DNA from: Verticillium longisporum
Lineage: Eukaryota > Ascomycota > Sordariomycetes > Glomerellales > Plectosphaerellaceae
Assembly (NCBI GenBank): GCA_019188255.1
Contig: JAETXT010000001.1
Location: forward strand, 8,618,001-8,682,000
Reading direction: 5' to 3'
Length of the DNA: 64,000 nt
Position numbers and translations under genes: made by a program. Positions 46,052 through 57,155 of the stretch are shown here, piece by piece (the first letter of the stretch is position 1; every line of letters begins with the position of its first letter). Under the pieces are notes generated by a model, which was given only the letters and a program-made list of their open reading frames with translations, ran no database searches and was not told the DNA's origin.

Positions 46052-47803
46052 GAGATTTCCATGAACCTTTTCGCATCAGGTTCCATGCCTTATTTGATAT
46101 TCGGAGCCAGCATCGTGTGGTGGCAACAAGGGCCGCGCCAGCGGACTCGATGTCGGCGCGCGGACCGCCGAAGGTGAGAGCCGCTGAGAGCAAGCTGTCG
46201 CGGCGGTTCACGATGACCAGGAAGATCAGGTTCCATGAGCCCAGAAGGGAGTGGCGAGCCGCGTCGCTGCAGCTGTCCGAGAGCCTCGTGCCAGGCAGGA
46301 CCTTGAAGGACCGTGTCGAAAGCGGCAACTAAAGACCCAGCAGCCGCGTCGACGTACTATGGGAGAGAAGCCGAAGATGTGGTCAGACTTCGCGCGTGGC
46401 TGCCCCAAGTCTGGGCTTGGGGGTTGACGATGTCCACTGGGGTCATGCGGCTGGATCGACTGCAGGGGTCCGCAAGGTTGGGGAAAAGGGGTTGCCGATA
46501 CTGCCGAGGATCGTCTTGGCAGCCAGCCATAATCAACACGGAGGGCTTCTACCGAGTGTGACTTTTTGTTCGTGGGGAATGGTCGCAGGGGGCGTATAGC
46601 TGGTACGAACCCGTTCCATGGCTCGTCGCGACCTAGAGCTGGGGGTACGGCTGTCCTGTGAGACTTCCCGACGTATCGGTTGGTTGTTCTTAGTCTTCAG
46701 AGCCCATCGAAACATCCGGTTAATTTGCTGGTGGGCTCTACTCATCAATCGTCGGCGTCTCCTTGGTATGCCCGGTTACAAACAAGAAGAGAGTGTTCGG
46801 GATCTGACTGGGTCGGATTCCGGGCACCTAGGCGAGCGGCACCCCGCACAAACGTCAAGCCTATTCAACTTGAGACAGACACCAACTGCTCGGGAAGAGA
46901 GCCTGGAGTTGTGATCATGGCATGGTCAAAAATTGTTCATGGACGTTGACGATGCGGCGACTTGCCAAGATGGCCAAGCAACGATCCACGATGTGCTCGC
47001 ATGCCAAGGGCAATTGACGTCTTGGCTCCCGTTCTTGGCGTGGAGGCGGTGCCCGTGGTACTGTTGCTCGAGGACGACCAGGCGCATCGTTCTCCGATCG
47101 CTCTCCTTGGCAATCAATCCTCGGAGAAACTACTGCAGAACACTATGGCCTGCCAATGCTTCAAACCAACCCCTGTCATCTTGCGACGGAATAGCCTACC
47201 GACTGACGCAGCGTGCTGCGAGCGGGAGCGATACCAACAAGCAGTCGCTCTCTGTATTCGACACCAGCTGCCATGTTTGCCCCTTGGATTGATCGTCGGT
47301 TCTTCGGGAGGCCTGTACCGCAAAAGACTCCACGCCAAAAGGACCGAGTACCGGAACAGGTGCACAAAGATGGGTCGATCCGGTTCCTGGTGTCGTCCCC
47401 CACAGATTAATCTGACGAAGAGCATCCCGGATCGGCCACGCGCCACGTCGCATCCTGCGATAACAAGCGCTCATTTTCTCCAGATAGATTAGGTGCCGGT
47501 AGGTACGGCGGCAGCAGTCTCGGAAGGTAAACAGCCTATCATATCCTGATGGAACGGTGATGCTGGGGTGAGGTAGTTCGGGGAAAGCTGTTTCGACCCC
47601 TCCTTCTTTCGGACATTGGTCTTTCATGGTCGACGAGGCGAGTCGTGGCTGTTGGAAATGAGGGCAGAAGGGTCGTCTGATCTCCTCAAAGAGAACCTTT
47701 GTGGGGTTTTCGGAGTGACCCTGTCGAGAAGTCGAATCTGGAAAGAGAACAAGCTACTGCATCCAGGTAGCTGGCTAAGGGCCACACAACCCACCCTGGC
47801 TGT

Positions 47804-47831
47804 GCCCTTTCGGCTGCGCCCTTTCGGCTGC
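47804..47831. repeat. Tandem duplication of a 14-bp unit
   Basis: GCCCTTTCGGCTGC occurs twice head to tail. Non-coding context. Confidence 0.8.
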
Positions 47832-48800
47832 AAAAAGAAAATGCCCTATCGAAGACGCCGAGTGGGAGCCACGAGATCCATCGTGCAGCAGAGACGTAAG
47901 CCCAGCTGAGCCATACAGGGGCGGATCGCTCGTCCCAATCAACGCCATACGAGCTGGATGGTGCCTGAACATGGGCGTAAGGACCTCTAGAGGGACCTTG
48001 ATTCCCCTCACGCACGAGACGAATGCCATTCGTTCCCAGGCCGCCAAACAGGCGAAAAGCTTGGCCTACCGTGCCGGCTTGGCGATCTCGCAGGTAGTCT
48101 GGGCCTTCATTTCGGGGGGCGCGCGCCGTCAGCGTGGGCCGAGGCGCGGAGGTCCATGGGTGATGCTCCGAGGATTTCACGTCCCAATCTGGGATCGCGG
48201 GGTGGCGGGGTGACAGTGGGGTAACGGTACGTGCATGGCACCCCTGGAGCATCGAGAAAAGGGACAAATGAAATGGCCGTGGTCTCAGCGCGCGGCCGGG
48301 CTAGGTTGTCTGTACCTTCATTTAGGTTGATGGTTGAGGAGGAGCTGCGAAGGTGGACAAGCTCAGCCAGATGGAGGTCGTGAGTTGACGTGACGTTGAA
48401 GCAGGATGACTAAGGCAGGAGGTTTGGGCGTGTATCAATGGGTGAGTACGTGCGCACGGCCCAATGCCGTGCGCGTTCAATCGACGTCTTCTTGCTTCAG
48501 TGTCGTAGGTGTATTACAGCCACAGATGTATGCAATGACAAGAATACTGTACATGATCCTCAAGAAGCACTCATTGCTCGTCGTTACCATTCGCGGCAAC
48601 CAAGGCAATGTTGACCTCATCCACCACCTGACGCCGAGAGAGAAGCATCCCGGTATCACAATAACATAACCCTACAGCCAACCGGCTTTCATACCCAGCA
48701 ACGCCTGTCCAAGACTGGACTACCACTGACCATCCCGGCATCACCAAAACCTCGAGCTCTCAGTACCCTTCCTCCGCAACGCAGCCTAGTCCGCCCAGTC

Positions 48801-50617
48801 CTATCCCATGCGCGCGTTGGCTGATGAGTGCAGATGCCTAGTCTGACGGGGAAGGACGCGGTCTCGCTCGTACAGAAGACCACAGTTGTGGCATAGAGAC
48901 TGGAGAGAGTTAGCTTGGTGTTCGCGTTTCTCGTCTAGCAAACTGTGGGGAGACTTGCTCTTGGCGCCGTCGGGCCGTCTCGTACAGCCCAGACGCTGGT
49001 TCCTGGCATGTGACAGTGATAGCACTTCCACGCCAACCTCTCTTGATCCGTCAGCGTGCCGCCCCCGCCCCCACCATAGCCTGCACCAGTGTCAGGCGTA
49101 CCGCGGCCGCCTGGCGTGCCCGAGCGACCGAGTGGGCTCAGACTGCGGAACCGCTTCTTCTTCTTGGACCGCTCGCCTCTGCCCATGCGCTCCTCTTCCG
49201 CATCGACGATGCCGCCGAAGCCAGAGAAGGGAATACCGCCCACGAGACCTGTCGTAGAGCTGAAGCGGGCTGTCTCGCGCCGCAGGCGGCGGATTTGCCG
49301 CTCGCGGTCACCTTCCCTCTTCTCAATGTCCTCCTTGGTGAGAATCTCAATTTTGGGCTCCCACTCGTCGGCCAGGCTTTCAGGGTCATATCGCCAGCCA
49401 GCTTCGGCCCCATGGGCGGCGTCGTTGGCAATCTCGCTCTGCGCTCCCCAGCCGCCGACCAAGCCGCCAGCCTCGCAGGCTTCCTTCTTGAGCCGCAGCA
49501 CGGCCTCGTAGATGGCATGCGTCATGGCAGCAACCCACTCGCCCGCCAGTCCCAGATCCGCGCAGGTCTGCTTGGCAAACGCCTCGGCGGGTCCGGGCGG
49601 GTGGAGCAAAGACCACTCAAATTTGTCTGTGTAGAGAGTCGAGGACAAGTTGATGTTGAGGTTGACGATGCATCGGTAGGTATCGTCCGGGTTGTAGTCT
49701 TCGGATTCCGGGGTGATGGGGGTCGCGGCGGCCGTCACGTCAGGCAGGGCCTTGACATTCTTCAATAACGAAGGTGTGGCAAGGCCTCCGTTCTGTAGAG
49801 GCGTGTTGGCACCGCTCGTCGCGCGGGCGAGGGGTGTGGGGGTCGCCGAGTCGTCTCGGTTCAGAAGAAGGGGTTTCGGGGTCCCGGCAGGCAGATTGTT
49901 ACTCGGCTGGGTGTGGAAAAGAGGGTGTAGCGCGACACCAGCATACTCCTCCAGTTGGGTGCGAATCTGTTTGCTGATTTCCGACACCACCTGTTGCCTG
50001 TTTGGAAGATCGAGGTCCTGGACCAGAATCTGCGCAAAGTAATCGGTGGTCATGACGGCCTCGTGAAGGTTCCACATGAAAATGTCGCGCAGGCGGAAGG
50101 GAGGCGTCAGCTCCTGCGGTCGGAACTGCGGGAGCGTAGTGTCGACGCCCGGAATGGCCGCCCAGGGCGCCGCGGGGACGTAGGCGGGTATGTCGACGTC
50201 GATGCGTATGGGAACCAGCGTCAAGGGTAGCAGAGCTTGGGCCGAGTTTTGCTGGTCACTTCGCGTGAAGCGACCTTTGGCGAACCATTCTCGCGACACG
50301 CCTTGGACCTCGACAGGCTCCAGCGTCTCCTTGGCGACTCGTTCTGGTGCGTCTTGCCTGTTGGCGAGATCCTCCCCCCTCCTCAAGCTTCGCAGTCCCG
50401 TGGGACGGCGCCTCGTATCGTCATCGTCGTCGTCAATCTCATCATATCCATCTTCGGCGTAGTTGATGATGGTGGTGCCGCGCTTCGTCATTCGTGACAA
50501 GGGTCCCGTGGGTGCCGATGGCGCGACTGCCGGTGTGAGGAGGGAATTATTGTAGATACGGAGTCGCGGCGCGTACGACGATTGGAACGCCTGGGGTTTT
50601 TGTCTCGTTGTTTTCAT
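48801..50617 (-). CDS. sfh1: SNF5/Sfh1-type chromatin-remodelling subunit with C-terminal GATA-like zinc finger
   Basis: Core subunit of the RSC (or SWI/SNF) ATP-dependent remodelling complex in the nucleus. Exons 50617-48959 and 48899-48801; 585 residues. The 59-bp intron has a GC donor (GCAAGT) and ends in CTCTCCAG with a GCTAAC branch; the nearby GT donor would be out of frame. The acidic N-terminal segment reads DEIDDDDDDTRRR. The SNF5 homology region spans about residues 180-430, with its two repeats visible (IFMWNLHEAVMTTDYFAQIL; INLSSTLYTDKFEWSLLHP). The C-terminus has Cys-x2-Cys (WKCYHCHMPG) before the intron and Cys-x2-Cys (LCHNCGLLYERD) after it, so the finger depends on splicing. 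The finger is typical of filamentous-fungal Sfh1 rather than yeast Snf5. Confidence 0.93.
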
Positions 50618-51349
50618 GTTGGGCGTTCAATTGGGAGCTTCGCGGTTATCGCATGTCCGTCGCGCAATGGACTGGTTGGATGGATCGACGGATCGAGGCG
50701 CGTCACTCTCTGTTTGTGACCACGACCTGTCGGGTCAGGGGCAGGGTGGTGGTATCGGCCTCAGGGTCGGCAAGCAGCTGGGGGAGTGGAAGAATCGTCA
50801 AGAGACTTGGACGTGTGTTGTTTGCTTTCGCCGTCAGTGATGGGTGGATTCTCGTGACCAAGGTCCTGTGATGTCCGCTGGTGGTGGAGGGAGGCGCGTC
50901 AGAAAATCTGGAGGGAGGAGCTTAGCGGGTAAGGTGGGACCCGACATTCACCGAGAACATACCGACGCTCGGGCCTCTCCTCTCAGCACTGGGTCGATCC
51001 AGATGTCGTACACAGTTCAACAGACCTCCCTCCTGCGCAGAACAGACATTTCTTTATCAAATCCGTATTTTATTTCATTTTCTATCACAGATCATGCTGG
51101 GTATGTTGACATGGAAGACAATTCAATTCAAATAACCATGTTGCATGGACTACAGCTCATCTCGTGGGTATGTTGACATGGAAGACACTTCATTCAAATC
51201 ACCATGTTGCATTGACTACAGCTCATCTCGTGGGTACGTTGACATGGAAGACACTTCATTCAAATCACCATGTTGCATTGGCTACAGCTCATCTCATGAA
51301 AATAAAAACCTCAAACTAAAAACAATCCCAACTTCTCGGCGCTTGTCCA
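50618..51349. other. SFH1 upstream region and SDR 3' region
   Basis: 730 bp without a supported gene. It contains the 66-bp tandem repeats at 51098-51296. Confidence 0.55.
51098..51296. repeat. Three tandem copies of a 66-67 bp unit
   Basis: Copies begin at 51098, 51165 and 51231 with TGGGTATGTTGACATGGAAG (third has TACG). Copies 2 and 3 differ at few positions; copy 1 has one extra base and more changes. The array ends about 50 bp past the SDR stop, probably inside its 3' UTR. On the plus strand copies 2-3 stay open as a 22-residue repeat, but there is no other sign of a gene. Confidence 0.9.
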
Positions 51350-52120
51350 TCACCACGGCAGGGGAGAGCCGTCATACAGGAGGAACTTTCCACTGCTGTT
51401 CTCCCGGGTTGCCTCGTCGATCAGCTTCACGAGACCATTGATGCTCGTCTCGACGTCAATGGCACCAAAGTCCTTGGGGTCGACGCCAGGACCGATGGCG
51501 CCGCTGCCCATATCCGTCAGGACGAGGCCGGGGTGGACGACGAAGGACGTGAGCCAGGGCTCCTCAAAGTGAACACGCTTGATGAGCCAGTTGAGGGTCG
51601 CCTTGCTGGCGCCGTAGGGGCTCAGGCTCGGTGGCAGGCCGAGTTTCTCGAAGGCCTCCTGGTTGCCGATGCTGCCGAGGAGGGTCGAGATGGGCAGGAA
51701 GACTGGGTTGCCGGTCTTGCTGGCCTGGAGGAGCGGCCGCGTGGCCTGGAAGAGGGTGAGGGGTCCGACGGCGTTGACGTTGACGTGCTCCCGCAGGAGC
51801 TCGGGCGTCGTGTTCGCGACCGAGCTGCCCGACTTGGCGATGCCGGCGTTGGCGATGACGACGTCCAGCGAGGTGATGCCGTGCTTGCCCTGGAGCTGCT
51901 CGACAGCGGCCGCAGCATCCGTGTCGGAGGCCGAGTCGATCTTGACGATGATGAGGCGAGAGCCCTCGCCCTTGGGGAGCTGCTCGAGGGATGACGCGCT
52001 GGCGGGGTCCCTCGCCGCTGCAATGACAGTGACGCCAGGCCTCTCGAGAAGCTTGGCAGTGAAGCCCTTGCCAAGACCGCGGTTCGCGCCAGTCACAAGG
52101 AAGGTGGTGGGGGCAGACAT
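51350..52120 (-). CDS. Short-chain dehydrogenase/reductase (sniffer/C-factor-like)
   Basis: NAD(P)(H)-dependent oxidoreductase, single exon, 256 residues from ATG 52120. Cofactor motif TGANRGLGKGF near the N-terminus, NAG motif in VVIANAGIAKSG, active-site Ser then Tyr-x3-Lys in SPYGASKATLNW, and the VHPGLVLTDMG segment that follows in this group. Closest in style to fungal reductases annotated as norsolorinic-acid-ketoreductase-like or sniffer. No other polyketide gene is nearby, so a mycotoxin role is not supported. Substrate unknown. Confidence 0.92.
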   Translation of the reverse strand: MSAPTTFLVTGANRGLGKGFTAKLLERPGVTVIAAARDPASASSLEQLPKGEGSRLIIVKIDSASDTDAAAAVEQLQGKHGITSLDVVIANAGIAKSGSSVANTTPELLREHVNVNAVGPLTLFQATRPLLQASKTGNPVFLPISTLLGSIGNQEAFEKLGLPPSLSPYGASKATLNWLIKRVHFEEPWLTSFVVHPGLVLTDMGSGAIGPGVDPKDFGAIDVETSINGLVKLIDEATRENSSGKFLLYDGSPLPW

Positions 52121-53899
52121 GATGGTAGCGTTCGATATATTGATACGAGGCGTTTGAATGAAGAGAATGGGAACAGAGAGACTCGGACAGCTTGGGCAGC
52201 TTCGTTGTTGTCATATATACAACCCCCTCATGGTTTCATAAACCACGCGTCTTGCATCATGTGGAGGCTCATCCCACCTTTCTCACGAGCTTCCTCGAAT
52301 GTCAGGGATAGGAAGTGTCCGGAGAATCAACTGGATGGGTCGAGAAGACGTGCATGATCACCAATCAATGGCAGCCAACCTCGGATTCCACTATGCACTC
52401 ATGGGGATAGGAATGGTGTCACTGCAGAAACTTGGATCGTCTTTGTCATACCTCAATCGCAAGATGCGGGTTGTTCGAGTCAATGCGGCGGGAACCCCGT
52501 CAGTAGCGCAATGCAGGTAGGTGGACGTACATGATAGCCGGGTTTGACGCGCATGCATCTGTCAGTCGTGTAATATTCCCGATCTTTTAGGCACTCAAGG
52601 CACTGCACTTCTCTGGAGAGCCATCAGTAACGCCGATTCCAGGAATTCCTCCGGCGCACGCTCATTGACCCGCACCCGCCACCGGCACCACATCCGGGGG
52701 TGGTGGGGAGCGAGTCATGTCTTTTTCGTTTTATTTTGGCTTTGCATCTGGATGGTTCTCACCGGGGGGCTTTACATAAGCGGCCGTGAGGGGCGTCCGT
52801 GGACAAATGCTGCCCGACTGGCGCTAGAGTATCAGTAATGATCTCCGATCTGTAACCAACACACCTGAGGTGCGTTCGGATACCCCGCCGCCGCATGCCA
52901 TTGTCCAGTCTACCAAACCCAAGAGGCAACAGACCTGACGCCAGACCATGGTGTGAGCTGTGATTGCGAGGGTCATGACAATATCCAAAGCCCTTCTTGG
53001 TGCGCAACCGGGGGGGGTTGACCTTGTCGATCCGACGGCAGTAAGCCACATCTTCATGGGGCACACCTTTCGTCACGCCTCTGGTCTACGACTTGGCCGA
53101 CATCTCTCAGGCCCTGTCTCATGTATTGGTGGAGTTACTCTGAGTAGGCTCATCCGCGTCCAGCGTGCTCACGACATGGAATGTTTGTCAGCGCAGATGA
53201 GGCTATGCGATGATTGATAGGAGAACATCGAGAAGGAAGCCAGTGTGTTCATGGTACGTGTGTCATGGTACGTGAAGAATGCATGTGATCAACCAAAGTG
53301 CTCTTACCCTGCAAAGAAGGGCTATTTTTCTAGACCATCAAGATTTTGTTTTGAAGAACATGAGAGTCGCTGGAAGACTGCGAAACCTGCATGTCAGCCT
53401 CTGTGAATGGTGACTTGTCAAGATTGATGAAGACAGTCAACTCTCTGAAGGGCCTGTATGATTTTGCCACCCTCGAACAAAACAACGGAGGCAAATTACC
53501 TAGGCAACGGAATCTCTCCAGCGTTCCTTCGTCGAGCGCATTGGGGAGTGTCGCAATTTCGAGGCCAAGCTTTGTTCGTGTCTCACATGGATACCTTCCC
53601 CGGAAGACCTCCTCAAGTGATAGGAGAGAAGTAAGCACGGCGCCGAATTTGGTGAGAATCCCAAAATTGACTGTTCATTAGATGCGCTAGCAATGCCGTG
53701 AACCATGGTGGCCCCCTAACTGCCGGAAACAGACCGCGGGGTCCACTCCTTCGGCTCAACTCGAGGTCCGGCGACTAAAGTTTAACAGAGTCTCAGCTGC
53801 CACATCGAATGTTGACGGCAGACTTGGACCAGATTGTGTTTACATCGTTACGTGCGAACCCAATTCCTCTCAAGTCATCTACGTCTACCCATAATCAAC
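52121..53899. other. Divergent intergenic region, SDR / MDR reductase
   Basis: 1.8 kb between divergent genes. Small overlapping frames only. A direct repeat CATGGTACGTG occurs twice at about 53251-53275. Promoters of both oxidoreductase genes lie here. Confidence 0.5.
52213..52219 (-). promoter_or_regulatory. TATA-like element of the SDR gene
   Basis: TATATAT on the minus strand, about 95 bp before the SDR ATG. Confidence 0.4.
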
Positions 53900-54973
53900 A
53901 TGAAGGCACTCGTCTCCAATCGCTTCATTGCGTCCCGCCTGTTCAACTTGGCTTTCAACAAATCGATCTTCACACCCGGCGGCAGCGTCATTGAGGTTCC
54001 GAAGCCCACCATCGGCGCGAATGAGATCCTCGTCAAAGTCAAGGCTGTGGCCTTGAATCCGACAGACTTCAAGCACCTCGATATTATCTCGCCGCCCGGC
54101 TCCATCATTGGTTGCGACTACGCCGGCGAGGTTGCAGAGGTTGGCAGCAACGCGACCGCACTATGGAAAGTCGGCGACCGTGTGGCTGGTGCCGTGCACG
54201 GCGGTCTGCACCCCGATCGCGGCTCGTTTGCTGAGTATCTCAAGGTCGACGCCGACCTTGCCTGGCGCGTGCCCTCGACAGTCAGCGACGCCGACGCCAC
54301 GACCTACGGCGTCTCTGCCATCACTGCAATGCTGAGCCTCAACCTCCGACATGGGCTCTCCTGGGCCGACGAGGGCCAGCAGGCGCCGACCGGCAAGGAG
54401 ATTTTCATCTACGGTGGCTCCACGAGCGCGGGCCTCTTCCACGTCCAGCTCGCCAAGATTGCTGGATACAAAGTCATCACGACAGCGTCATCCCGATCGG
54501 CCGACCTTGTCAAGAGCTACGGCGCCGACGCCATCTTCGACTACAACAAGCCCAACGTGGCGAAAGAGATCGTGAAGGCCCACCCCGCCATCGCGAAAGC
54601 CGTCGACTGCTTCGGCGAGGGCCCTTCCACCGAGATCTGCACCGAGGTCTTGCGAAACTCCGGCGGCAAGGTGGTGATCCTCCTCCCGAACGGAAAGTCC
54701 AAGGTGCCAGGCGTCACGCTCGAGCTGATCATGGCCTACACGCTCATGGGCAAGGCCTTCCAGTGGTTGCCGCCGGTGGGCCCCAAGTTTGAGGCCAGCC
54801 CCACCGACCGGGCCGGGTTGGCGCGCTTCTACAAGTCCCTGCCGGAGCTCACGGCCACGCTGAAACCCGTGCCCGTATCGGTCAGCGAAGGTGGCTTTAC
54901 CGAAATCCTGGCCGGACTGGACAAGCTCCGACAGAAGAAGGTTGCTGGTTCCAAGTTGGTGGTCAAGTTCTAG
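53900..54973 (+). CDS. Zinc-independent medium-chain dehydrogenase/reductase (enoyl/quinone reductase-like)
   Basis: NADPH-dependent MDR-superfamily enzyme, one exon, 357 residues. ATG 53900 (CAACATGAAG) starts MKALVSNRF; the frame extends upstream only with a non-ATG codon. The GroES-like domain has VALNPTDFKHL and IIGCDYAGEVAEVG. The Rossmann motif is IYGGSTSAGLFHVQLAK. DYNKPNVAKEI follows the second nucleotide-binding strand. Zinc-binding cysteines of true alcohol dehydrogenases are absent. It belongs with the fungal trans-acting enoyl reductase / zinc-binding-oxidoreductase-like group; some of these serve polyketide synthases, but none is present in the window. Probably cytosolic. Confidence 0.92.
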   Translation: MKALVSNRFIASRLFNLAFNKSIFTPGGSVIEVPKPTIGANEILVKVKAVALNPTDFKHLDIISPPGSIIGCDYAGEVAEVGSNATALWKVGDRVAGAVHGGLHPDRGSFAEYLKVDADLAWRVPSTVSDADATTYGVSAITAMLSLNLRHGLSWADEGQQAPTGKEIFIYGGSTSAGLFHVQLAKIAGYKVITTASSRSADLVKSYGADAIFDYNKPNVAKEIVKAHPAIAKAVDCFGEGPSTEICTEVLRNSGGKVVILLPNGKSKVPGVTLELIMAYTLMGKAFQWLPPVGPKFEASPTDRAGLARFYKSLPELTATLKPVPVSVSEGGFTEILAGLDKLRQKKVAGSKLVVKF

Positions 54974-55980
54974 GTGGTTGCGAGATATGCCCGTGATTTT
55001 TCAGCCGAGTTTGGACCTTTCTTTGCCGACATGCCTTTAGCGTGAGTCACTTAATATCTCTAATTGGATCTTTTACATGCGCAACATGATCATGACGGCC
55101 TGCGGTCGGTGATGTGTCCCGCTGCAAGTATTGCCTCTCGGCTTTGTCACATTTTCAAAGGGAAGCTGCGACCACGATGCGGCCGAGCTAGCTCATGTTT
55201 GGGGTTTCATGCCTCTGGTGAATCATCATCAAAGTTCCTGCCACCTGCTTACCTTCCAACGTACCTACCTCAAAGCGAATGACGATGCCAACCGGAGCTG
55301 CTCGGACTCGGTGTATAAGCATGCCGAATGGCATTGCGATGGATGGACGACAAACGTGAGTACCATTACGTGTGGGTCCTCCTGGTCTATATTCGTGATC
55401 GGTCGAGCTAAGACGCTACCATAGCAATTCAAGGAGACCGACCTATGCGTATCCCGTGTAAGTCTGCTCCTAAGGATGCGTTCTGTGATGCTGATCATGT
55501 ACTCGCCATCGCATCCTTCATCGGTCTCACTCATACGTACCACCAGAGAAGAAACGTCAGAGCGCTCAAACAAGAATCGACGCCACATCGTCCTATGCTC
55601 CTGCCGAACGAGGACACTTCTTCCCTCGCAAGGCTTTTGACATGGCAGGCGCTCGTCGGGTGTTCAACGTCGTACCTGCTCCATCTGCAACTCGGTGTCA
55701 AGTGAAGCAGAGCACGTATCACGATGAATGGAGGCAAGCATCGATTCATCGAAAGAGTTCTCGTCTGGTACTAATTTGTCCATATCTTAAAAGGCGCACC
55801 TCGTTCCCTAAACAACTTCCTCCTTGCCTAGGTACTCATCTGTGCTCATCTACCTCTTTACTTCACTCTCTTTGTGTCTGATCCGCAAGCTGAAAGCCCT
55901 TCAATCTCGTCATTAATTTCATTCAAACAAGCACGCACCTTCACGATCTTGTCCACTCCTTGATCCCTCCAGCCCTTTAC
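54974..55980. other. Intergenic region upstream of the CAP-DPBB gene
   Basis: 1 kb, no supported gene. A pyrimidine-rich leader lies just before 55981. Confidence 0.5.
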
Positions 55981-57155
55981 ATGATGTTCTTCAACATTTC
56001 ACCCGTCACTCTGGCTCCTGCCTTCGCTCTGGTTGTTTCTGCTTTCTCTGGTCCTTTGGACTCAGAGATGGCACTGTCGCTCGCCAACACTGAGCGAGGT
56101 CTCAACGGCCTGGCTCCCCTTACCTGGGATGTCCAGCTTGCCAATGCCGCCATCAATTGGGCCAACTACCTGGGTGAGGTTGGTAGCGTTGTCCATGCAA
56201 CCGAAGCTGAACGCCCAAACCAGAGCGAGGTCATTGCCCACTACACCTCGACGTCCCCTGACGACGCCTCAACGCACCCCATGACCCACGCCATGGTGGA
56301 CTGGCTTGCTGAGCGCATCAACTATCCTCCCGGTGCAGTCATTGGCCCGAACTCTGGCCCTTATATTCACTGGTGTAGGCAACACGTTGATACACTCTCT
56401 TATAACGATTACTGATGATCTATGTAGCGCAGCTCGTTTGGTCTACCGCAACCGCCATCGGATGCGGCTTCAGCCAGTCCAACCCGTCCATTTTCGAGAC
56501 TTTTGTTGTCTGTCGCATTTCTCCCGAGGGTAACATGTGAGTTGAATAGTTCTTTGCGTGCCTTTTTCTTCTCTGCTCTCGTCCCTGGATTTCCTCCTTC
56601 CTCTTTTCACTGCCATGGTACGGGCGAAACCAAATGGGCAACATGCCTGTGCCATTGCATCACAGCACTCCCACCAATCGTCTCCAGTTTGTCTTCTCCC
56701 AATCACATGGAGCAAAAGTCCTTCGACGGAGGGGCCACTAAGGCCGCATTTATCACCTTGCATTGGAGCTGACTCTTCGCCCTCGCAGCATTGGACAGCC
56801 TCCCTTTCCGTCGACCGCAACCAACATCACACGCCGTCAGGATACCTCCTCTGGCCCATTCGAGGGCGAAATCACCCACTACACTACTTCCCTTGGGGCC
56901 TGTGGCTACGACGATACAGGTGCTTCTGGCATCGTCGCTCTATCGCACGAAAAGATGGGTGCTCCGTCCAACGGCAACCCGCTTTGTGACCGGCGAGTGC
57001 TACTTTCCGCCAACGGCAGAACTGCGGAGGGCAAGGTTCGCGACAAATGCATGGGCTGTGCGATCGAAGACGTCGATGTCAGCGAGGACATATTCATCGC
57101 TCTTTATGACGACCTTGGTATTGGGCGTGGCTCCGTTACGTGGGAGTTGATTTAA
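55981..57155 (+). CDS. Secreted fusion of a CAP (PR-1-like) domain and a double-psi beta-barrel domain
   Basis: Exons 55981-56374, 56428-56536 and 56789-57155; introns of 53 and 252 bp keep phase; 289 residues. Signal peptide about 1-22 (MMFFNISPVTLAPAFALVVS). The CAP domain shows NTERGLNGLAPLTWD, LANAAINWANYLG, GPYIHWSQLVWSTATAIGCG and FVVCRISPEGNI. A Ser/Thr-rich linker follows (STATNITRRQDTSSGPFEG), then a barwin/RlpA/expansin-like barrel with ITHYTTSLGACGYDD, GNPLCDRRVLLSANGR, DKCMGCAIEDVDVSEDIF and a Trp-containing end. The domain order is clear once the 252-bp intron is removed; its acceptor follows a GCTGAC branch. If that intron is kept, the frame stops within two codons, giving a CAP-only secreted protein. 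Function unknown; both domains are common in host-interacting and wall-active secreted proteins. Confidence 0.82.

Larger units (their letters stand above)
45946..48800. other. Cellobiohydrolase promoter and SFH1 3' region
   Basis: 2.9 kb with no supported gene. The left end is the cellulase promoter. I did not find a clear GGCTAA (XYR1-type) site; a CTGGGG element near 46437 matches the loose CRE1 consensus and may be chance. A 14-bp tandem duplication lies at 47804-47831. Confidence 0.45.

Noticed and set aside
50844..51441. Plus-strand protein containing a 22-residue repeat
   Set aside because: Arises from the 66-bp tandem array downstream of the SDR gene; no promoter, domain or splice support.
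51350..54973. Secondary-metabolite cluster from the adjacent SDR and enoyl-reductase-like genes
   Set aside because: No polyketide synthase, peptide synthetase, terpene or P450 gene in the window; the two genes are divergent and 1.8 kb apart.
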